A DNA stretch of 64,000 nt from NCBI RefSeq assembly GCF_003846175.1, contig NZ_ML123046.1, positions 1,006,407 to 1,070,406 of the forward strand, in the 5' to 3' direction. The stretch's first letter is position 1. The number at the start of each line of letters is the position of its first letter. Both the position numbers and the translations under genes were made by a program. The notes under the pieces were generated by a model. It saw only the letters and a program-made list of their open reading frames with translations, was not told where the DNA came from and did no database searches. Positions 1 to 7,214 of the stretch are shown here, piece after piece. The stretch comes from Streptomyces sp. ADI95-17 (lineage in GTDB: Bacteria > Actinomycetota > Actinomycetes > Streptomycetales > Streptomycetaceae).

Positions 1-1103
1 GATATCCGACGAGGAGGGCGCCCAGTCCCGTACCGGCGTCGAACCCGACGTTCCACACGGCGCTCGCGATCCCGCTGGACCGGTTGTCGACAGCGGCGAA
101 GGCGTCGACCAGGGTCAGGTTCTGCAGCCCGCCGTAGCTGACCCCGACCAGGGCCATCCCGGCCAGCAGCGGGACCGGGGCCGTCGTCCCCGGTGTGGCC
201 ACCGCCCAGGCCGTCAGGATGAGCCCGGCCGTCGTGACGATCACCAGCGGCCGGCGGAACGGCCCCGTCCCGTACCGGTCGGCCAGCGCACCGAACCGCC
301 AGCGGGAGAAGGCCGCCGTCCCCGTCAGGAGCAGCAGTCCGGCCAGTGTCGCGGTGGGGTCGCCGCTCATCTGCGGGGCGAAGGTGATCAGGGCGCCACC
401 CGCGGTGGTGACCCCGAGCAGAAGCAGCATCGGCCGCAGCAACGGAAGGTACGCGGCCCGCTTGTCCCGCACGGCGTCCTGGCGGGGTGCGTCCTCGGAC
501 CCGGCCGGGCGGGCATCCAGCCGGCGGGCCAGCCGGAGTGCGGGAGCCACGCCGATCAGGGGCAGCGCGCCGATGGCGAACACGACCCCGAAGCCGAGGT
601 TCTGCGCGGCCCAGGGCGCCGTCGACACCAGGATGAACTGCGGCCCGGCGATCGCCAGACCGTACGCACCGATCGCCTGCCCGCGCCGCGCGGGCTCGAC
701 GAGTTCGGCGACGGCACCGGCGCCGCAGACCGTGAGCACCCCGAACCCGAGTCCGCGCACCGCGGCGAGGGCGAGCACCACGCCGAGCTGCGCGGTCAGC
801 AGATGCAGGAGCGGGGGAACGCCGAGCAGGACCATCCCGCAGGCCAGCGTGGTGCGCCAGCCGAGGCGTCGTATCGCCGTCGGGACCAGGGACTGGGCGA
901 GCACGGTGCAGAGCATCAGGACGGCGTTGACCGAACCGGCGCCGGCGGCATCGGCCCCGCCGTGCACGGCCCAGAGCGGCGCGGTCGGCAGCAGCACCGG
1001 GTATGCCCGCGAAGCCCGTCGCCGTCAGGAGCAGCAGCGCGGGCATACCCGGTGCGTTCCAGACCGTTTCCCGCGCGGCGCTGTTCGCCGGTGCGTTCCT
1101 CAC
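1..1103 (-). pseudogene. MFS transporter, frameshifted near N terminus, runs off window edge
   Basis: Read on the minus strand, most of the region encodes a major facilitator superfamily efflux protein with alternating hydrophobic helices (for example LLPTAPLWAVHGGAD and VNAVLMLCTVLAQSLVPTA). The best start is GTG at 1103, with a GGAGG ribosome site nine bases upstream. That frame reads RNAPANSAARETVWNAPG then MPALLLLTATGFAG, the expected first helix, but it leaves the transporter frame at about 1040-1046. Downstream, the transporter frame continues as YPVLLPTAPLW. The family pattern here is FAG-Y-A-V-LLP, so one extra base has entered. The break lies in one arm of a perfect 18-bp inverted repeat. 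The gene is divergent from the deaminase gene and its 3' end lies outside the window. It is probably inactive unless a sequencing error made the shift. Confidence 0.75.
994..1055. repeat. Perfect 18-bp inverted repeat at the MFS frameshift
   Basis: The left arm GCACCGGGTATGCCCGCG (994-1011) and right arm CGCGGGCATACCCGGTGC (1038-1055) are exact reverse complements, separated by 26 bases. Both arms lie inside the first helix of the MFS gene, where a perfect palindrome is not expected from coding constraint. Confidence 0.95.
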
Positions 1104-1200
1104 TGGCTCGTGCCTCCGTGGCGCCGTCGGCGGACCGGCTGTCGCGGCCGGCCGGCATGCGAAGGAGGGCCGCGACGGGGCCGCCCACCGTGACGTGAAT

Positions 1201-1231
1201 GGTATACCGAATATGGCTCGGCTGTTAGCCT
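1201..1231 (+). promoter_or_regulatory. Palindromic operator GGTATACC and -10 of the deaminase gene
   Basis: GGTATACC (1201-1208) is a perfect 8-bp palindrome in the divergent region between the MFS and deaminase genes. A -10-like TAGCCT (1226-1231) ends six bases before the deaminase ATG, so the transcript may be leaderless, and the palindrome then falls at the -35 position. GntR-type repressors often bind such sites. The regulator is not in the window. Confidence 0.4.
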
Positions 1232-1237
1232 GGTGCC

Positions 1238-1750
1238 ATGAGCACAGTGAACGAGCCGCAGTCTGTCACAGAGGGGGACCGCGAGTTCCTCCGCCGTTGC
1301 GTCGACCTCGCGCGCGAGGCGCTCACGGCCGGCGACGAGCCGTTCGGCTCGCTCCTCGTGGACGAGCACGGCACGGTCCGCTTCGAGGACCGCAACCGGG
1401 TCCGGGGCGGCGACGCGACCCGCCACCCGGAGTTCGAGATCGCGCGCTGGGCGGCCGAGAACCTGTCTCCGCAGGAGCGGCGCACCAGCGTCGTCTACAC
1501 CTCCGGCGAGCACTGCCCGATGTGCAGTGCGGCCCACGCCTGGGTGGGCCTGGGCCGCATCGTGTACGCGTCGGGCTGCGACCAACTCGTCGCGTGGCGC
1601 CGGAGCTGGGGCTTCGACGCGGGGCCGGTCGCGGCCCTGCCGATCAACGCCGTCGCTCCCGGTGTCCCGGTGGCGGGACCCGATCCTTCACTCGCCGAAG
1701 AGGTCCGCGCGCTGCACGCCCGGATGCTGGGCGTGGCCACCGACGGCTGA
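1238..1750 (+). CDS. Cytidine/deoxycytidylate deaminase-family nucleoside deaminase
   Basis: This 170-residue protein belongs to the zinc-dependent cytidine deaminase superfamily (CMP/dCMP, guanine and tRNA-adenosine deaminases). The zinc motif is visible as HPE at residues 63-65, where His binds zinc and Glu shuttles protons, and as HCPMC with Cys93 and Cys96 as ligands. HPE in place of the usual HAE is seen in some members. The substrate cannot be read from sequence; a free purine or pyrimidine base or nucleoside is most likely. There is no ribosome site before the ATG, and a -10-like TAGCCT sits immediately upstream, which suggests a leaderless transcript. It diverges from the broken MFS gene, which may once have been its transport partner. 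Confidence 0.85.
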   Translation: MSTVNEPQSVTEGDREFLRRCVDLAREALTAGDEPFGSLLVDEHGTVRFEDRNRVRGGDATRHPEFEIARWAAENLSPQERRTSVVYTSGEHCPMCSAAHAWVGLGRIVYASGCDQLVAWRRSWGFDAGPVAALPINAVAPGVPVAGPDPSLAEEVRALHARMLGVATDG

Positions 1751-1760
1751 GGGCTTCCCC

Positions 1761-1784
1761 GCCTGCCCCGCATCAGGGGCGGGC
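1761..1784. terminator. Hairpin between convergent genes
   Basis: GCCTGCCCC (1761-1769) pairs with GGGGCGGGC (1776-1784) with one G-T pair and a six-base loop. It lies between the convergent deaminase and DUF5997 genes, so it can stop transcription from either side. There is no T-run, as is common in Streptomyces. Confidence 0.5.
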
Positions 1785-1807
1785 GGCTTCGCCCGGGACG
1801 GGCTTCC

Positions 1808-2233
1808 TCAGGAACGTGCCTCGTCGGCCCGGTCCTCGCGGGCCGCGTTCTTCTCCTTGATCCGCACCGCTTCCTTGCGGACCTCGGCCTGGGTGGTGCG
1901 CTCCTGCCGGAGCCAGTCGGGGTCCTCCTTCTTCAGCGCCTCGATCTGCTCCGTCGTGAGGGCCTCGGTGACTCCGCCACGGGCGAGACCCGAGATCGAG
2001 ACACCGAGCTTCGCGGCGACCACCGGCCGGGGGTGCGGGCCGTTGCGTCGCAGTTCCTGCAGCCACTCGGGCGGATCGGTCTGCAGTGCGTTCAGCTCGG
2101 TGCGCGAGACGACACCCTCCTGGAACTCGGCGGGAGTGGCCTCTAGGTACACACCCAGCTTCTTTGCCGCGGTCGCGGGCTTCATCGTCTGGGCGGTCTT
2201 GTGCGACGTCATACGGACAAGGGTATCGAGCAT
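1808..2233 (-). CDS. DUF5997 family protein
   Basis: This 141-residue cytoplasmic protein of unknown function has the layout of the actinobacterial DUF5997 family: a TMKPATAAKKLGVYL opening, an EFQEG segment, a central PPEWLQELRRNGPHPRPVVA block, and a charged Lys/Glu/Arg-rich tail. The repeated helical segments that place a small hydrophobic core beside a basic surface recall nucleic-acid-binding folds, but no function is established. The ATG at 2233 has an AGAGG site eight bases upstream; an internal Met at 2212 (MTSHKTAQ) is the alternative. It is transcribed away from the LysR-like gene, with only 37 bases between the starts, and this pairing suggests co-regulation. Confidence 0.8.
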   Translation of the reverse strand: MLDTLVRMTSHKTAQTMKPATAAKKLGVYLEATPAEFQEGVVSRTELNALQTDPPEWLQELRRNGPHPRPVVAAKLGVSISGLARGGVTEALTTEQIEALKKEDPDWLRQERTTQAEVRKEAVRIKEKNAAREDRADEARS

Positions 2234-2270
2234 GTGCGCTACCTCTGACCAGGGCCGGTAACCTGGCGGA

Positions 2271-3068
2271 GTGACAAGCTCGGAAGAAACCCCTTCGTTC
2301 CGGCTCGCGTACGTCCCGGGGGTGACACCCGGAAAGTGGGTGCGGATCTGGAACGAGCGGCTGCCCGGCGTCCCGCTGACCCTCGTGGGGGTGTCGGCCG
2401 CCGAGGCGTCCGACGCGCTGCGGGGGCGTGCGGCCGACGCCGGCCTCGTACGGCTGCCGATCGACCGGACGGCCCTCAGCGCCATCCCGCTCTATGCCGA
2501 GACGACCGTGGTCGTGATCCCGAAGGACCACATCATGGCGGCCGTGGACGAGGTCCCGGCCGCGGATCTGGCCGACGACATCGTGCTGCACCCCCTCGAC
2601 GACGTCCTCGACTGGCAGGACCGCCCGGGGCGGCCGGCCAACGAGCGTCCCGCCACCACGGCGGACGCCGTCGAGCTGGTGGCGGCGGGAGTCGGGCTGC
2701 TCGTCGTACCGCAGTCGCTCGCCCGTCTCCACCACCGCAAGGACCTCACGTACCGGCCGGTGCCGGACGCCCCCGAATCGCGCGTCGCGCTGTCGTGGCT
2801 GGAGGACGAGACCACCGACCTGGTGGAGGAGTTCATCGGCATCGTCCGGGGCCGCACCGTCAACAGCACGCGGGGCCGCCCCAAGACCCCGCCCCAGCCG
2901 AAGGACAAGCGCGCCGAAACGGGCGGTGCCGGCCGGAAGCCCGCAGCGGGCAGGACGGCCGGCAAATCAGGTGGGAAGCCGGGCGGGAAGGCGGGCGGCA
3001 AGAACCCGCGGAGCGGTTCGGCCGGGGCCAAGGCCGCCAAGCGCGGCAAACCCCGCCGACGCCCCTGA
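2271..3068 (+). CDS. LysR-type effector-binding domain protein lacking the HTH, with basic tail
   Basis: This 265-residue protein starts at GTG 2271. Residues about 8-200 match the periplasmic-binding-like effector domain of LysR regulators (FRLAYVPGVTPGKWVRIW, then PLYAETTVVVIPKDH, then VAAGVGLLVVPQSLAR). There is no N-terminal winged-helix DNA-binding domain: the first strand begins almost at the start codon. From about residue 205 the chain becomes a low-complexity Lys/Gly/Arg/Pro tail resembling histone H1-like or AT-hook-like tails. It may bind a ligand and touch nucleic acid non-specifically or act through a partner. The neighbouring divergent DUF5997 gene is a candidate partner. This HTH-less form occurs in other actinobacteria, so it is unlikely to be a truncation. 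Confidence 0.8.
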   Translation: MTSSEETPSFRLAYVPGVTPGKWVRIWNERLPGVPLTLVGVSAAEASDALRGRAADAGLVRLPIDRTALSAIPLYAETTVVVIPKDHIMAAVDEVPAADLADDIVLHPLDDVLDWQDRPGRPANERPATTADAVELVAAGVGLLVVPQSLARLHHRKDLTYRPVPDAPESRVALSWLEDETTDLVEEFIGIVRGRTVNSTRGRPKTPPQPKDKRAETGGAGRKPAAGRTAGKSGGKPGGKAGGKNPRSGSAGAKAAKRGKPRRRP

Positions 3069-3094
3069 GACGTGCCCGCGGCCTTCTCGTACAG

Positions 3095-3124
3095 CCCTTC
3101 TGCCCCCGTGCGCGGGCAGAAGGG
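3095..3124. terminator. Strong hairpin between convergent genes
   Basis: CCCTTCTGCCC (3095-3105) and GGGCAGAAGGG (3114-3124) form a perfect 11-bp stem with an eight-base loop, followed by TT on the plus strand. It separates the LysR-like gene from the convergent reductase gene. Confidence 0.75.
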
Positions 3125-3148
3125 TTCGCCGCGCGGACCGGGCCCGGC

Positions 3149-4477
3149 TCAGCGCCTGCGCCGCACCTTCGGTTCCGGGACGAGACGCACGACGCCGTTG
3201 AGCAGATGGTCGACCAAGTCGTGCGAGGGCTTGTCGGTGAGATTGGTGAGCAGCCGGGCCAGGGTGTTGAGCAGGAACGGCGACCCCATGACGTAACGGT
3301 TGAGGACCGGCTGGAAACCGGAGCGGCTGAAGATCAGATCGGCCGCCGTGTTGCCGAGGCGGTAGTAGCGCCCCCAGCGGCGGTTCATCTCGACCGGGTA
3401 GCCGTGCAGCACCTGCTCGCGCCTCGGCCCACGGGGCAGGGCGAGGGCCAGGGCCGCGGTCTCGGCGGCGACCTCACCGGCCTCCATGGCCTGGCCGATC
3501 CCCTCTCCGTTCCAGGGGCTGATCATGCCGCCTGAGTCGCCGACGAGCAGGAGCCCGCGGGTGTAGAGGGGATGGCGGTTGAAGCCCAGCGGAAGGGCGG
3601 CGCTGCGGACCGGGCCCTCCGCGTTCTCCTCGCGCAGCCCCCAGGCCTCGGGGGTACGGGCCAGCCACTCGTCCAGCGTGGCGCGCAGGTCCGCCTTTCC
3701 GTGCCGGCGGTGCGGCAGCGCGCCGAGGCCGACGTTGACCCGGCCGTCGCCCATGGGGAAGATCCAGCCGTACCCGGGCAGGTAGTGATCGCTCCCGGGG
3801 AACCGGAGATCGGCCCACAGCTCCAGATACTCCTCCGCGGAGCGCTCGGGGCTGCGGTAGTAGCGGCGGGCGGCTGTCGCGATCTGCCGGTTCCTGTCCC
3901 GCTGGAGACCCATGGCGAGGGCGAGACGGGCGGAGGCGCCGTCGGCGGCGATCACGATCGGCGCGTGGAAGGTCAGGGGTTCCTTCGCCGCGGTCGTCGC
4001 CGTGACACCGGTGATGCGGCCGGCCCGGTCGGTCAGTGGCTCGGTCACCTTCACACCGCTGCGCAGCCGCGCTCCGGCGGCGACGGCGTGCCGGGCGAGG
4101 ATGTCGTCGAAGTCGTGCCGGCTGCGCGAGAGACCGAAGTCCGGGTAACGGCCGAGCGCGGGCCAGTCGATGTGCACCTGATGCTCCCCGGCCACCCAGC
4201 GCATGCCGCGTGAACGGGTCCACCCCGGAGCCTTGATGTCGACACCCATCCTGATGAGCTGGTGCACCGCACGCGGCGTCAGACCGTCCCCGCACACCTT
4301 CTCGCGGGGGAAGTGCGACTTCTCCAGCAGCAGGACATCGACGCCCGCCCTGGCGAGGTGGAAGGCCGCCGCGGATCCCGCGGGCCCCGCCCCCACCACG
4401 ATCACCTGGGCTTCCTCGTCCGGGCCGTGGCCGGACCGGGCGTTGGACCCGGACCGCTCTGGCGTCGTTTCCCGCAT
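3149..4477 (-). CDS. Geranylgeranyl reductase-family FAD oxidoreductase (MenJ-like)
   Basis: The 442-residue flavoprotein has an N-terminal Rossmann FAD motif VVGAGPAGSAAA (about residues 27-38), the CGDGLTPRAV signature (about 62-71) typical of geranylgeranyl reductases, and the second FAD motif GDSGGMISPWNGEGIGQAM in the C-terminal half. The family saturates isoprenoid chains; the closest characterised role is mycobacterial MenJ, which reduces one double bond of the menaquinone side chain, so partial hydrogenation of menaquinone at the membrane is the likely job. An AGGAAGGGG ribosome site precedes the ATG. The gene stands alone here. Reduction of another prenyl chain, such as an archaeol-like lipid or carotenoid, is a less likely alternative. 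Confidence 0.85.
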   Translation of the reverse strand: MRETTPERSGSNARSGHGPDEEAQVIVVGAGPAGSAAAFHLARAGVDVLLLEKSHFPREKVCGDGLTPRAVHQLIRMGVDIKAPGWTRSRGMRWVAGEHQVHIDWPALGRYPDFGLSRSRHDFDDILARHAVAAGARLRSGVKVTEPLTDRAGRITGVTATTAAKEPLTFHAPIVIAADGASARLALAMGLQRDRNRQIATAARRYYRSPERSAEEYLELWADLRFPGSDHYLPGYGWIFPMGDGRVNVGLGALPHRRHGKADLRATLDEWLARTPEAWGLREENAEGPVRSAALPLGFNRHPLYTRGLLLVGDSGGMISPWNGEGIGQAMEAGEVAAETAALALALPRGPRREQVLHGYPVEMNRRWGRYYRLGNTAADLIFSRSGFQPVLNRYVMGSPFLLNTLARLLTNLTDKPSHDLVDHLLNGVVRLVPEPKVRRRR

Positions 4478-4728
4478 CGGGAACCCCTTCCTGGAGCCGG
4501 TGCCGTACCGGGACGGCAGTCATCCGCTTCATCATCGATCAAGGACGGCCGGTGTGTGACCCGGTCCGGAAATCCGGCACCCTCATGAGGGAACCTCAAG
4601 ACGCGGACCGTCCGAAACCACGGCAACTCACCCTCGCCGGTCGACAACTCGGGTGAAAGGGGCGGACAGCGCTCCGGTGAGGGCGTCGCCCGGCGGAACC
4701 GATCCACGGCGTCCGGCCGCAGGCTCCG
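4478..4728. other. 251-bp region without a gene
   Basis: This stretch lies between the reductase start and the response-regulator remnant. It holds the reductase ribosome site at the left end. I see no coding frame with a ribosome site and no strong hairpin. Confidence 0.5.
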
Positions 4729-5073
4729 CTACGACTCCAGATAGCGCAGCACCGCGAGCACCCGTCTGCTGTAGCCGGTGGTGCGCGGCAGATCCAGCTT
4801 CTCGAAGACCGAGTTGAGGTTCTTCTCGACCGAACTGAGCGAGAGGTGCAGCTGCTGCGCGATGGCCGCGTTGCTGCGGCCCTGCGCCAGCTCCTGCAGC
4901 ACGGTGCGCTCCCGGGGAGTCAGCCTGGCCAACGGGTCGGCATGCGTGGTCCGCACCACCAACTGCCGTACGACCTCCGCGTCGATGGACGCCCCGCCCG
5001 CGTGGATCCGCTCCAGCGACTCCAGGAACTCGTCGACCTGCGCGACCCGGTCCTTGAGCAGATAGCCGACCCG
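4729..5073 (-). pseudogene. 3' remnant of a LuxR/NarL-type response regulator
   Basis: The frame encodes the end of a receiver domain (RVGYLLKDRVAQVDEFLESL) followed by a complete LuxR-type HTH (LTPRERTVLQELAQGRSNAA, then a VEKNLNSVFEKL recognition helix) and stops with TAG at 4729. The phosphate-accepting Asp and roughly the first 100 residues of the receiver are missing. The frame is directly preceded by a TAG (5074-5076) that ends the truncated dedA, in the same reading frame. No start with a ribosome site exists for it, although a GTG-initiated HTH-only peptide is possible near 4962. It is best read as the surviving half of a deletion. Confidence 0.8.
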
Positions 5074-5364
5074 CTAGTGCATCCGCTCGCGGCCGAAGAG
5101 CATGCCGATCCAGTACAGAGCCACCGCCCCCACCACCGAACCCAGCGTGGTCCAGAACAGCGCGGAGGCCAGACCGATGACACCCTGCCCCGCCGCGAAC
5201 CCGGTCAGCGGGAGAATGACCTCGCTGGGCAGCGGCGGAAAGAGGTTCTCCAGGGCGATGGCGAGGCCTGCACCCGGACCTCCCATGGTGTCGACGAGGC
5301 CGGCCGCCCAGCCGGCGACACCGCCCGCGGGTTCCTGGGGAAGACCGAGAATGACGAGATCCAT
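5074..5364 (-). pseudogene. 5' fragment of a DedA-family membrane protein gene
   Basis: The 96-residue frame matches the first half of a DedA/SNARE-associated membrane protein: IALENLFPPLPSEVILPLTG is the family signature loop, followed by a helix ending ALYWIGMLFGRERMH. Intact family members are about 200 residues and carry a second conserved half with further membrane helices, absent here. After RERMH a TAG stops the frame, and response-regulator sequence continues in the same frame. The start has an AGGAG site. DedA proteins are linked to lipid carrier recycling and membrane homeostasis. A product of this length probably cannot fold as a working transporter. Confidence 0.8.
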
Positions 5365-5554
5365 GAACTGACTCCTGGCCGTTGTGGTGAGGCACGAGAA
5401 GTCCGCCGCGCCTCACCGGCAACGCTAGGAACCGGCGACCGGCGCCGGTACGAGGATTGCCGCCGCACCGGATACGGTTCTCCGCACCCGACACCCTCCG
5501 GTTTCCCGTAACCGTGGTTTCACGGCGACGAGTCGGCCGGACCCGCCGGTCGTG

Positions 5555-6502
5555 TCACTTCGATGCGAAGACGATCCAGACCTGGCCCGGGGCGAACGTC
5601 ATCCGCTCGCCGTCCCGCGTGGTGAAGGAGGTCGCCGCATCGTCCGCCGGGCGTGACCACTCGGCGTCGTACTCCTTGCCGTCGCGCAGCACCACGGCGG
5701 AGCCCGAACCCACCGTCTCGGTGTACGGGGACTTGCTGCCCCACCGGTCCTGATACAGCGAGGGGCGCACCGTCACGTACTGCACCACCACATCGGCCGC
5801 GGCGAGCCGGGTCCCGTCCGCCGTACGGGCCGGGGCGCCGTCCATGGAGACGAGCCACCGGCTCCGCTCGGCCGACCAGGTGAACGAGAAGCGCGCGGCC
5901 GGATAGCGCACCGTGCGAGCGGCGACGGCCTTGCCGCCCGGCACGGCGGCGGCGAATCGCAGCCCGATGTCCTCGGCGGCGTTCACACCGGTGGCGGTGT
6001 GCGAGGCGCGCGCGGGGCGCAGATAGAGGTTGTGGGGCGCGGCGCGGTCACTGCTCCGGAAGTACGCGTCCGGGTCCGTCTCGGGGGTCAGCGGGTCCAG
6101 CGGGGCCGCCGCGATGGCCGGAAGGAGCTTGGACTGGGCCCCGGAGAAGGCGAGCGTCGGCCGGTCGAACTGGCGGAGCAGCTCCAGGTCCGTCTCCCGG
6201 GCGCTGCGCACCGGGCCGACCACGCCCGGCAGCCGGGACGAATAGGCGGCGAGCATACGGCTGAGACCGGCCTCGACCTGCTCCACATAGACGATGCCGG
6301 CTTTGTCGAGCCCGGTCTGCGGGCGGGCGGGACCGACGTTGTCGATCTTCACGGCGAGCACATGGGCGCGCGATCCGGCAGGCTCGGAGCTGCTCGGTGC
6401 GGAAGTCGTTCCGCCGCCCTGGCAGCCCGCCAGCGCGGCGACCAGCAGTGCCAGCGCGACCGCAGAGGCGGCGCCCGGTCTCCGCGTACCGAATGAGTGC
6501 AT
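5555..6502 (-). CDS. DUF3048 domain lipoprotein (YerB-like)
   Basis: This 315-residue exported protein has a signal peptide with lipobox LAGC (Cys27), a low-complexity Ser/Pro linker, and two parts matching the DUF3048 N- and C-terminal domains: VLAVKIDNVGPARPQTGLDK with AGLSRMLAAYSS, then FRSSDRAAPHNLYL, and finally a GKEYDAEWSRP and PGQVWIVF end. Bacillus YerB is the named relative; the molecular function is unknown, with surface-anchored binding or cell-envelope work suggested by location. GGAAGGG lies just upstream of the ATG. It is separated from dedA by about 190 bases and appears to be a single gene. Confidence 0.85.
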   Translation of the reverse strand: MHSFGTRRPGAASAVALALLVAALAGCQGGGTTSAPSSSEPAGSRAHVLAVKIDNVGPARPQTGLDKAGIVYVEQVEAGLSRMLAAYSSRLPGVVGPVRSARETDLELLRQFDRPTLAFSGAQSKLLPAIAAAPLDPLTPETDPDAYFRSSDRAAPHNLYLRPARASHTATGVNAAEDIGLRFAAAVPGGKAVAARTVRYPAARFSFTWSAERSRWLVSMDGAPARTADGTRLAAADVVVQYVTVRPSLYQDRWGSKSPYTETVGSGSAVVLRDGKEYDAEWSRPADDAATSFTTRDGERMTFAPGQVWIVFASK

Positions 6503-6661
6503 GACGGCCGCCCTTCCGAGTCGGCCGACGCGACGCCTCCGGCTGCGGCCGCTCGCCGCGACGGTCCCTGCCCATCATCACGCAGAAGAGCGCTCCAGGG
6601 GTGCCCACCGGACCGGGCGGGCGGTGCTCGGCGACCTGGGGCGAGGTGCCGGGCCCTGAGC

Positions 6662-6757
6662 TCAGTACGGCAACGGACGGCCCGACGGGGTCCGCAGATC
6701 GAGGGGCGGCGGGCGGGACGGAATCTGCGGTCGTCGGACGATCCTGATGCGGCCCAT
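6662..6757 (-). CDS. Possible 31-residue Pro/Arg-rich small protein
   Basis: The minus-strand frame starts with ATG at 6757 behind a GGGGGTGG stretch and encodes a basic, proline-rich peptide beginning MGRIRIVRRPQIPSRPPP and ending GRPLPY. It resembles no family I know. Nothing beyond an acceptable ribosome site and its place in a long gap supports it, so it may be chance. Confidence 0.2.
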   Translation of the reverse strand: MGRIRIVRRPQIPSRPPPLDLRTPSGRPLPY

Positions 6758-7090
6758 TGCCACCACCCCCCTGTCGGTTCCCGTCATATGCCCGGCGCGC
6801 GACCCGTTCATGCGGCCCCCGCGGGAATCTTCCGGCCATTGGCTTCGCCTGGCCGGAACAACCGGCACCGACCGCCGTGGGGCTGCTCGGGCTCACCGGG
6901 ATCAACGAGGCGGGGCGCCGTCCGGGTGAACACCCCGGGCATGCTGAACGCCGGCCCGCAGGGCCCCCGGTGGCCGCAGCGATCCGCGGCGCCCTCACCC
7001 ACCGCAACCGTGACGGCCCGAGGCCATCCGGTGGACCGGACCCGGGTGGCCGGGCGGCCCCTTCCGACCGGCCGTCCGGGCAAGGGAGTT

Positions 7091-7138
7091 GCGCGGTGGC
7101 GCCGTCTTCCCGCCGCACAGGGGACAGCGCCACCGCGC
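7091..7138 (+). promoter_or_regulatory. 12-bp inverted repeat upstream of the XRE regulator
   Basis: GCGCGGTGGCGC (7091-7102) and GCGCCACCGCGC (7127-7138) are perfect arms around 24 bases. It ends just before a -10-like TATCCT (7145-7150). A second small palindrome, GCCATGAGCATGGC (7163-7176), follows. Both are plausible operators, and autoregulation by the downstream XRE protein is the simplest guess. Confidence 0.35.
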
Positions 7139-7214
7139 GCTCGCTATCCTTCCCGGCTATGAGCCATGAGCATGGCACAGGTGGGGAATCCGGTGGGGCT
7201 CCGAGGAGTTCCGG

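Larger units (their letters stand above)
6503..7214. other. 712-bp intergenic region with hairpins
   Basis: The gap between the divergent lipoprotein and XRE-regulator genes is long for this genome. It contains an inverted repeat TTCCGGCCA/TGGCCGGAA (6830-6858), a perfect 12-bp repeat GCGCGGTGGCGC/GCGCCACCGCGC (7091-7138), a -10-like TATCCT (7145-7150), GCCATGAGCATGGC (7163-7176), and one possible 31-codon frame on the minus strand. I see no larger convincing gene. Confidence 0.5.

Noticed and set aside
195-1193. A 332-residue plus-strand frame at the left edge
   Set aside because: It is antisense to the MFS gene, which shows clear membrane helices on the minus strand.
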